Below are positions 56,049 to 64,000 of a DNA stretch of 64,000 bases, piece by piece. The notes beneath the pieces are model-generated. The model made no database searches. It saw only the letters and a program-made list of their open reading frames with translations, and was not told where the DNA came from. The stretch comes from Rhodeus uyekii (taxonomy: Eukaryota > Chordata > Actinopteri > Cypriniformes > Acheilognathidae). Numbering within the stretch: position 1 is the stretch's first letter; each line of letters begins with the position of its first letter. Location: NCBI GenBank assembly GCA_037043235.1, contig JAWRVZ010000133.1, positions 841,856 to 905,855 on the forward strand. The letters are read 5' to 3'. The position numbers and the translations under genes are program-made.

Positions 56049-56958
56049 TGTAACGAGCGTCAGCTGGACCCAGTGGGCTGCCATGTTAGTTCGGTACTTG
56101 AGTTCCTGCAAGAGCGCTTCGTATCTGGGTTATCTCCTTCCACTCTGAAAGTGTATGTAGCGGCCATTGCAGCCTACCATTATCCTTTGGGGGGTCTATC
56201 TCTGGGGAGACACCCACTCATTACGCGTTTCCTCCGTGGCACTCTGAGGCTTAGGCCTGCAGTTCACCCCAGGGTACCTACTTGGGATCTCACTGTGGTG
56301 CTCCAAAGTCTAACTCGAGCCCCTTTTGAGCCCATTGGGGAGGTGGCTCCAAAGTCCGTCACCCTCAAAATGTTATTCCTTCTGGCTATCTCTTCCCTGA
56401 AAAGAATAGGCGATTTACAAGCTCTCTCGGTCGCTCCCTCGTGCCTCGAGTTTGCGCCTGGGATGGTCAGAGCCGTTCTCCATCCTAGACCTGGGTATGT
56501 CCCTAAAGTGCCTACTTCTGTAGTTACTCCTGTGGTGCTGCAAGCCTTCTGTCCTCCCCCTTTTCGAGAACCGGACCAGGAACAAAGGAATCTTCTCTGC
56601 CCTGTACGGGCCTTGGATGCTTACGTCCACAGAGCTGCCCTGTGGCGTAGGTTGGACCAGCTATTCGTTTGTTTTGGCCCTCCCAAGGAAGGTCTCCAAG
56701 CAAAGAATGAGCAAGTGGATGGTCGAGGCCATCTTTCTTGCTTATGAGTCCGCCGGGCTGCCTTCGCCTTTGGCAGTCCGTGCCCATTCAACTCGGGGTA
56801 TGGCCGCCTCCAAAGCTCTCGTCTCTGGGGCTTCTCTCAGTGATATCTGTGATGCGGCAGGTTGGTCCTCGCCGCACACCTTTGTCAGGTTCTACAGTCT
56901 AGACCTAATCTCCACTCCTGGGGCCCGGGTGTTGTCGTCCGAGGGCGATCACATCTGA
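55920..56958 (+). pseudogene. tyrosine recombinase, copy D
   Basis: YR starts in the upstream frame (LASEGAQLLSSGLSTEVVE), meets TAG at 56046-56048 where other copies read FTSWC, and continues in the same frame at 56073-56747 (LSPSTLKVYVAAIAAYH, PTWDLTVVLQSL, SLKRIGDLQAL with the first catalytic arginine). A one-base indel near 56695 moves it to the next frame (to 56958): MSKWMVEAIFLAYESAG, VRAHSTRGMAAS (HxxR), CDAAGWSSPHTFVRFYSLD with the nucleophilic tyrosine. All catalytic residues survive in DNA; only two small lesions break it. Confidence 0.88.
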
Positions 56959-56991
56959 CAGGCTCTGGTCGCTATGGCAGCGTTGGTATTT

Positions 56992-57092
56992 CGTTCCCAC
57001 AGCGCTAGACGCATCTCGAGTTCCCGTGAAAGGGAACGTCTCGGTTACGTATGTAACCTTGGTTCCCTGAACAGGGAACGAGACGCTGCGTC
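56992..57092. repeat. internal complementary region, copy D
   Basis: The first half (cgttcccacagcgctagac to cgtgaaaggga) is the inverse of the left terminus. The second half (cgtctcggttacgtatgtaa to gacgctgcgtct) is the inverse of the right terminus with about one mismatch. They meet at a single aac (57035-57037), corresponding to the GTT at each end. Confidence 0.93.
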
Positions 57093-57145
57093 TCTCGGCC
57101 ATACCTCCTTCGAGCCTGCCAACAGCGCCTACTTCAGAGACTGGG

Positions 57146-57343
57146 CTGCAGTCTGTTTGGCGTGGCTAGTATTTATAGATTCCTGGTTCGTGACGTCACC
57201 CGCTGACGTCATCCGCGTCACCTGATGGGTCAGATTATATAAGTGCTTCATGACGGATACACGCGGGCGCGTTCCCACAGCGCTAGACGCAGCGTCTCGT
57301 TCCCTCTTCAGGGAACCAAGGTTACATACGTAACCGAGACGTT
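57146..57343 (-). repeat. copy D right inverted terminal repeat
   Basis: Inverse of the left repeat up to 57315, then a right-only extension (ccaaggttacatacgtaacc...) ending GTT, as in DIRS1 where the right repeat is longer. It contains TGACGTCA at 57191-57198 and 57204-57211 and an inverse TATA (tatttata, 57170-57177), so it could drive antisense transcription into YR. Confidence 0.9.
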
Positions 57344-58234
57344 TTTAATAGTGTCACTACTTTTCGTTAGTTAGTCCCCAATGCAGGTGTTATTGCAGGG
57401 CCAAAACCACAGCAACACTATGTTCTAACCATCTTTTTGAAACACACTGAAGACATATATGAAACTTCTGGAATATTTACACTCTTTTTAGTATTTTAAT
57501 ATCTCCTTATGTGATGGTGGTCTTAGCTGTGTAAACCAAAAGTAATCTAAACACACATTTGCTCATATATGTTCAGTCAGAAAAGGTGAGTCATGAACTG
57601 ATTCACACAGTTTTATTGGCCAAAGTTAAACATTCAATTTCAAGAACACCCTGTAAATCACAGAGGGGCATTAACCGCCATTATAAGCACTTATAAACAT
57701 TCACAGCGGAGCTGCTTTCCCAGCGCGCTCCACGTGCGTGCAAGCCTCCCTTAGTGTTTACGTTTCTCTGACAGATAACTGAAGCAGAAGGCTTACAGTG
57801 AAGTTGATGCAGGGTGAATGTGCCCTGTTCCTGTCCTGTAAGAGCTGCTGGAGGGGAAGAGCGGGCCTCTGGAAATGGGAGTGTCAAATGAGGGTATGAT
57901 AAATGAAGAGCACTCTGATATAGAACGCCAGTTGTTTGGAATGTCATGAATTCCAGGTTTGGGCCTCTTTTGAATCACCTAACTTAGGGAAGGAAATGGG
58001 GGCAGTCTGAATGAGCTATTTTTAAAAGGATTTTACACAATGACTAAAGATGTATTGGTGGCCATATTGATGTCAGCTAATATATTTGACTATACAAAGT
58101 TATTGTAATTGGTTGCGTAAGAATTTTTTTTAAAGGCAACAAATTATAGCCACTATGGAAAACACATCCAATGTTATTCTAGTTGTAATAAAATGTTTTC
58201 TCAGAGCTTGTAGATTATTTTTGTTCATAGAACA
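57344..58234. other. no gene recognised
   Basis: AT-rich intergenic DNA between copies D and E; nothing recognised. Confidence 0.5.
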
Positions 58235-59735
58235 AAATGACGCTCTCAGGCTCAAGTTCTCAGGCTCAGCCTCTGGCATGAGGACGGATCTGAGGACCAT
58301 TCACACCGCTAAGCAGGCTAAGAGTATGAGAATCTGACGCTAGTGTGCCAGCCTCACTTAGGTGATCTTCCCCAACTGCCACCCCTGAGTCGGGTTGCTC
58401 TGGGGGAGTCGACCCATCTGAGGAGGGTCTTAGAGCATTTAATCCAGGCGTTCCCCAAGAAACCGGGCCCTGTGGTGGTAGTTTTTCCAAGTACCAGAGA
58501 CCAGCTTTGAGAGGCTGTTTCCCTCAGTGGACTTTCTGGTCGTGTGCGCACACTCCAGATGTCCCCTAAAGGGTCCTGCACACAGTACCCTATGGGCATT
58601 GATTTCTAGTGGGGTCTCTCCAACTTTTGGGCTGGATTCTTGGTTTCGGACATGGCTTTCCACGATCGCCCTGCTCCCAGGAGTTCTGGAGAGAGTGCAT
58701 ATCTCTGTGCTTGGCCTCCGAGGGGGCTTAGTGCATGGTTTACAGTCTCTCAACCGCGGTTTCTGAGATCACTGTCCTCTCCAGATCCCCTTCCACAAGG
58801 AAACTGTACACCCCTAAGTCGTGCTGTTTCCTCCGGGACAGCTTACCCACAGTGTTCTCTCGTCCCACCAGAGAAGTTTACATGGCTGCCTTGCTTACCA
58901 CGTACTTCCGGGGACTCGAGGTACTTGTTTCCTCATAGCTTGAGGCTTCTGTCCTTTCCCCCCATGGTGATCATGACCAGGATTTAAGAATGAGGTCATT
59001 CCAGTGCTTACACTGGACCCTTATGTCCACTAGCTTTCCCTGTGGCATAGGACTGACCAGCTGTTCTTCTGCTTGGGACCCTCGAGTGGGCTCCGGCATC
59101 TAAACTACTTTGAGGCTATCTCTCTGGCTTAGGAGTTGGCCACAGTTCCTTCTCTGAGAGGTTCAGGGCCTACTCCACTAGGAGTGTGGCTGCCTCTATA
59201 GCTTTCTCACCTCACCACACTATGGCTGTTTCCCTTGCTTGTGTTTGTGCTGCGGTGGACTGGTCCTTCCCGCACACATTCGAGAGGTTCTACTAGCTAT
59301 ACCTCTACTTCACTCTGCGGACAAGGGTGCTCTCGTAGTGAGCTACAACACACCTGCGTTCGGCGTCACTGAGGTGGCGTTGGCATTTCGTTCCCCTAGC
59401 ATTTCGACACAGTTCCCATGAGTTCCCATGAAAGGGAATGTCTCAGGTTACATATATAACCGTAGTTCCCTGAGGGGGGACAAGACGCTGTGTCATTTGC
59501 CTCAGCTCCTTGTGCCTCTGGGCTTGCTTCAGACACTCTCTGAGCTGCCGCTGCTGCTTCCGGTTTCCGACGCCCTTTTATGATCCTAGATCATGACGTC
59601 ACCGACCCGCAATGATCATTCTGCAATAAATTTCACAGTGCTTCACAAGACTACATGCCAAGGCATTCCCCAAGCGTTTCAACGCAGTGTCTCATTCCGC
59701 CTTAGGGAACTAAAGTTACATATGTTACCCGAGAC
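58235..59735 (+). mobile_element. DIRS1-like YR retrotransposon, relic E
   Basis: Heavily deleted. A gag end (RTDLRTIHTAKQAKSM, about 58280) is followed by the region before RT (SEEGLRAF-like, 58410-58620). Then there is a jump over all of RT and RNase H to the linker and YR N-terminus (LPGVLERV...LGLRGGLVHG, about 58670). Degenerate YR runs to about 59340. The complementary region is 59389-59495, where gttcccatga is tandemly duplicated (about 59412-59431). The 3' terminus is near 59735, with GTT mutated. TGACGTCA lies at 59594-59601. Confidence 0.82.
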
Positions 59736-60024
59736 TTTTTTACTTCTACTCAAAATGGGAATTTACAACATAATATAATAATTGATCTGTAGGGTATTTT
59801 GATCTGAAACTTTCTGACACATTCTGGGGGCAGCTGAGACATACATTACATCTTGGAAAAAGGGGCATATTAGGTCCTGTTTAAAAAATATATTTTAAAA
59901 GTTTGTTTTCTGCAGTTGTACACTGCCAAAAAGAGATTGGAATAATTACAAAACAGAAAAATGTAGCTTGGACAATATATTGGTTATCAGTTCAAAAATT
60001 ACCCAATCTAGAAGATGACATCGA
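59736..60024. other. no gene recognised
   Basis: Short AT-rich spacer between DIRS relic E and a MITE. Confidence 0.5.
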
Positions 60025-60833
60025 CAGTAATATCTTGAGATACGAGCCTCCAGACATAAGAGTATTCCGAGCCTATTACGAGCCTCCAGACATAAGAGTA
60101 TTCCGAGATATGAGCAATCCTTCGATTAATTTTTTGCTTTGAGATACAAGCAAATATTTGAGATCTGAGCACTTGGAGCAGCCCACATGCCTCACTCCTT
60201 CACTTCATGTATTCATCGACTTCAGTACGCATCTCTCACGAGTCTGTGGTGTGTTACACATTTATGGGGTAATTGCATATGATCTCCACTAGAGAGCCAC
60301 CTTCATTTTACAGCGGGGGTTACCGGGGGGTGACAAGTGATTCACAAGGATTTAGCTGGGAGCAGCACGAGTTATGTGTATTCAGTAATAATAAGTATTA
60401 GGTTCTGAGGCATACATTATTATGCATAGTCTATCCAATACACTACACGGGAAGAAACACTACACTTCCACATTGTGTTTGCATTATCTACATAATCTAT
60501 GCTATTCCTCCCTCGTCCTCCTTCTCCTCCACATATGCTACTATATCGTCTGTCTCGAAGGTAAGAACTCATAATTTAAAAGATATTTTATTTTATATCA
60601 CAGGAATCCTTATATACTATAATTGTGTGTGTGTGTGTGTGGGTCTCTATAGCAATTAAAAACATGTTTTTTTCCATTGTTATTAGCAATAATAAGGGAG
60701 TCTTTTAGCAGGCCGCAACAAATAAATGTTTTTCCTTTTATTTCTAATGGGAAAAAATTATTTGAGATACGTGCAATTCGAGTTATGAGCTCAGCCCTTG
60801 AATGGATTATGCTCGTATCTCAAGGTATTACTG
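60025..60833. mobile_element. mariner-like MITE with 23-bp inverted termini
   Basis: The left end (60025-60047, cagtaatatcttgagatacg...) and the inverse of the right end (60811-60833) match except for one base. The termini cagtaat...gatacgagc are a mariner-type pattern. A TA follows the right end, while the left flank is GA, so the expected TA duplication has decayed. A 36-bp unit starting tacgagcctccagacataag is tandemly duplicated just inside the left end (about 60041-60112). No transposase is encoded. A GT tract lies at about 60624-60640. Confidence 0.78.
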
Positions 60834-61829
60834 TACAATTAACACAACAGATTTTGCTATCTGAAAAGGCTATCTTACATTAGTATGACTAATCCAGACT
60901 AGTATATTTCTAGTTATTCCTGGTTCCGCGTATGTCAAGCTGGTGGCATAACAATGCTGTACACTTTCTGATATTAAATGGTTTAGCCCCAACTCCTGTC
61001 AGGCTCAGCACTGCAAGATAGCAGGTAAAAGACAAAGGAATAATAGGCTTATAGCAAAGGTCATCACCAACGCTTACAGCAGAACAATAGACTGACACAC
61101 AAAGCACCGTGTTGGAACGCTGTGGGGAGATACAGCCAACAAATGAAGCTCAATGAATATAGTGAGAGGGACATTATCTTGGTATAGCATAAATTGTTTC
61201 TCTGAGCTCCTTTCGTACCCTAGCAATGGTTTACATAGATAAGAAAAAATGGATTTGTTAATTTCAGACTCTGACAGATTCCAATGAGTAAACTGCTTTT
61301 CAACAAATCAAGAGATGTAGCCACTTTCTGTCTAGCCTGGAAGCTGTCTATTCATTTAGGCCTCGAAACACTTGTCTGTCCACACTGAAAGCAACATCAC
61401 AGCCAATCAGAACGGTGTGAGAGCACTGCTCTCTCTCACAACGCACTGCACAACTGAAGAGTGTTTATCTATAAATGTATACCATATTTTTTCATGATGG
61501 TCCTAGAGACGGCATACTTTTTATTATTTTTCGTGTGAAACTTAAAGGATTTGTGATATACAGTAATAAGGATGTGCAATGAAGCAAATACCTGTATCTT
61601 TTTTATTGCAATGTGAAAATGTATCTGTTTCTGAAACTCTATTTGAATAGTAACAAATGTTGATGGGGCTTTAATCTAGAAATTTCATGTAACTCCATTC
61701 CATTCATGAAATATACCTTACTATTCATTATTTTTTTATTTCAAACTTTATTTTATTTTTATTTTATTTATCTTTATAGCAAAAACAGTTCTGCTTGATT
61801 CAGAAATATAATTACAACACCGCGATTAG
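60834..61829. other. no gene recognised
   Basis: AT-rich sequence; a segment near 61370-61420 (acagccaatcagaacgg) resembles a common fish interspersed repeat, without boundaries. Confidence 0.4.
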
Positions 61830-63125
61830 GACTGTAACCTTGGTTCCATGAAGAGGGAGTGAGACCCTGCGTCGATTGATGATGTGGGAACATTCTGACT
61901 GATTGTGCGTAGAGACTTGCATGCCAAGCAAAGCAGCATTATCTTTTAAGTGACTGAAATAAGTCACTGAAAGGAATACAGAGAAATGGAACGGTGACGG
62001 AGTGTCTTGTTCCCTCTTCAGGGTAAACAAGGCATTCTCGTTCATGGAATCAAGGGAACAATAATAACCATGCTACTATGATAACAAGTGTCTTTCTTGT
62101 GTAAAATTGTAGATCACTAGGCCAATAACACCAACCTGCTGCATCTACCTGCAAAACTCCTGACAAGAGAGCCTTAGAGCCAGCCATACTCCTATCTGAG
62201 AGGGCTCTCATTCCCCTGCTCTCAGCACCTGCCTCAACAGGATGTCTGCTCCCTGGTTTTAGTCCTCAGGGATAAAAACTTCCCTAAGTGAAAGCAACAT
62301 CCCCGTGGACCACAGGAGGATTTAGTATGTCAGTTTGCAAAGTGGATGCAATTGCAACCCCCCCTGATGTTTTATATTTGCGACCACCAATGTGTTTTCT
62401 GACTGGACAAGCACATGATGGCCCCTGAGATCTGGGAGGAAGATCCAAGAAAGCTATAAAGTCAGTGACCATTTCCAGGTGAAGTATGTGCTGGGAGAGA
62501 TGGGGACCCTTACACAGATCTTTGATCACAGCAGTATCTAGAATCACTCCCCACCCCGTGAGGGAGGCATCCGTCATTAGCATCTTGCGACGACAAGGAG
62601 TTACCAACACGAGGCCTTGAAATTGGAACTAGGGATTCTTCCACAAATATCACCACGTGACCTTGATCTTGTGAAAAGCAGTGAGGTGAAATTTAGTGAA
62701 AAAGAGAGGTGATTAAGCAAGACCAAACGGAAGAACCTGATATTGGTGTGCCTCGGAAGTGAACCTTTGGAACTTCCTGTTTTGTGAAAGGACGGAAAAA
62801 TGTAATTATTTGTCCTTAAGATCTATGATAACAATCCAGTCCTTGGATCTGATCTGTGGTACGATCTGTCTCAAGTATAACAATTCTAACTTGAGCTGCA
62901 TGACACAGGTCCAAAATGGGATGCAACTCCATGTAGAAATGTAGAAACCAATTTCTCTATCTAGGAGAGGTAGACGTTCTATGGCCTCTGCGAGTCACAA
63001 CCTGGATAATTGCAGCAGCGGTGCCTCACTCTGGCCAGAAGTAGGTGCAGTGCATGCTTCTGAACCCTGGGAAAAAGCACTGGATCTAGCAGTTGAGATA
63101 AGACCAGGCAAATCTCTAACCCCTC
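61830..63125 (-). mobile_element. DIRS1-like YR retrotransposon, relic G
   Basis: The left edge has a DIRS terminus (ctgtaaccttggttcc, about 61829) and a decayed complementary region at about 61990-62060. YR is almost entirely gone. The minus frame 62284-62610 is RNase H (CRRKMLMTDASLTGWGV, then LHLEMVTDF and a damaged third acid box). RT fragments lie at about 62620-62960 (for example IVPQIRSKDWIVIIDLKDK, about 62812-62868). The LTR at 63126 interrupts or abuts it. Confidence 0.75.
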
Positions 63126-63885
63126 TGTCAGGATTCTGCCACATTTCGGTCTAGTCATTTCTTGGTGTTCGCGCACTGTTGTCTGTGTAATGTGCAGGTT
63201 ATGATGTCCGATCCCCAGATGGGTCTTGTTCAGGTTCAGGTTTGTGTCGGCGCTCGGACATTCATAATCCTTCTCGTGAGCGCACGCGACGAGTGGTTGC
63301 TGGTTCTTGTGCGCTCTATGTTATGTGAATGGGCGCGGTTGCGAGCTCTGCTTGAACCATGTGCTCTCGTGTCTTTGTGCAGTGTTGTAAGCATCCGGTT
63401 CGTGTTTACATCGGCCGTGTTCTTTCAAGTTGTGTTTTCGTGTCGCGCGCAGTTTGGTTTTCACCAGCTGCACGCTGTCTTTGTGTTCATGTGAACACAT
63501 GGCGATGCACGTCTGCATTGGCTGCGTGTTCGTGTCTTGTCATTGATATGTGTTTTAGTACCCACCTTGTTCTAGTGTTTTACTTTTATTTGTCCTAGCT
63601 GTTTCCCGATCAATTATCTTCCCTCCTGTGTCTATTTAATTCCTTCATGTTTGCTGTACTGGGTCACGTCGTTCTCTATACCTTGTCTTTGATGTTTTGT
63701 CTTGCTGCTCTAGTCGTTGAGTTATTATGTCTTTAGTCAGTCAATCAGTCAGTCTGTTTTTTTTCCCCTACGGGGTTGTTTATGTTTGTGTTTTTGCTTT
63801 TGTTTTTGCTTTAATTTTATTAATAAAAGGCCCTAGTCCCTGCACAAATGAGTCCTCGCTTTTCCATTCACCCCCACACCTGACA
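63126..63885 (+). mobile_element. solo LTR, relative of 32835-33635
   Basis: It begins tgtcaggattctgccacatt, ends cacacctgaca, and has aataaa (about 63822) near the end. It is collinear with the solo LTR at 32835-33635 and with the three LTR pieces around DIRS copy H, and is uninterrupted at the H insertion site (gtt at 63429-63431). The pentamer ccctc occurs at 63121-63125 and 63887-63891, a possible target duplication one base off register. Confidence 0.8.
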
Positions 63886-64000
63886 CCCCTCCATTTGCGA
63901 GCCCTAGACAAAGATCATCTGGAGCATCTGTAATGGAATCGAGCATGACTTTGAATGTTCCGCTTCCAAACAAACAAAACTAAGTTCATGTGTTAGTCTC
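63886..64000. other. no gene recognised at right edge
   Basis: Sequence after the LTR; it may continue relic G but no DIRS motif was recognised. Confidence 0.4.

Larger units (their letters stand above)
52721..57343 (+). mobile_element. DIRS1-like YR retrotransposon, copy D (full architecture)
   Basis: A 4.6-kb element with every structural part: left inverted repeat (52722-52890), gag, RT-RNase H, YR, internal complementary region (56992-57092) and right inverted repeat (57146-57315) extended to the terminus 57343. Both ends carry GTT (52721-52723 and 57341-57343). The complementary region joins the inverse of both termini, allowing a circular template for second-strand synthesis, the published DIRS1 scheme. 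Coding damage: one stop and a large deletion in gag, one stop and one indel in YR. The RT-RNase H frame is open. Confidence 0.95.

Noticed and set aside
60041..60112. CRISPR-like direct repeat
   Set aside because: Only two adjacent copies without spacers, inside a DNA transposon of a eukaryotic genome.

Overview
This window is vertebrate genomic DNA, most likely from a cyprinid-type teleost. It is AT-rich with long (TA)n, (GT)n and (GA)n microsatellites, has no prokaryotic gene packing, and is crowded with fish repeats: DIRS1-like tyrosine-recombinase (YR) retrotransposons, a CR1/L2-type LINE, an L1-type LINE, Ty3-like LTRs, hAT and Tc1/mariner remnants and a tRNA-derived SINE. I find no convincing host protein-coding exon and no structural RNA gene. 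Species assignment is an inference.

Layout. 1-2000: unique-looking sequence with one candidate conserved noncoding block (595-960). 2009-2700: a solo LTR (5-bp duplication) inside an older antisense LTR fragment. 3785-7190: dead L1-type ORF2 split by a hAT element with a perfect 8-bp duplication. 7223-12475: DIRS copy A (minus). 12690-16075: DIRS copy B (plus), its internal complementary region split by a LINE 3' end and a SINE. 16.1-25.4 kb: mostly unannotated intergenic DNA with a Tc1-like transposase relic. 25421-27629: DIRS copy F (minus), abutting an LTR element (27630-28818, 5-bp duplication). 32835-33635: antisense solo LTR (5-bp duplication). 34211-39013: a related LTR split by another LTR and by DIRS copy H. 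39-44 kb: intergenic. 44574-50854: DIRS copy C split inside its recombinase by a LINE with an intact 987-residue ORF2. 52721-57343: DIRS copy D, the best copy structurally. 58235-59735: DIRS relic E. 60025-60833: mariner-like MITE. 61830-63125: DIRS relic G (minus), followed by another LTR.

The coherent system here is the DIRS group. D shows the whole architecture: inverted terminal repeats with inward TATA boxes and TGACGTCA palindromes, gag, RT plus RNase H, a tyrosine recombinase with the R...HxxR...Y residues, and an internal complementary region that is the inverse of the two termini joined at one AAC/GTT. Copy H sits in an LTR whose uninterrupted relatives are in the same window, so the integration site can be read directly: a GTT with no target-site duplication. 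All seven copies carry lesions, several traceable to single events (an 11-bp duplication, a homopolymer slip, one nonsense codon, a LINE insertion).

Limits: all alignments were made by eye. Family names rest on recognised motifs, not searches, and element edges outside clear duplications or inverted repeats are approximate.
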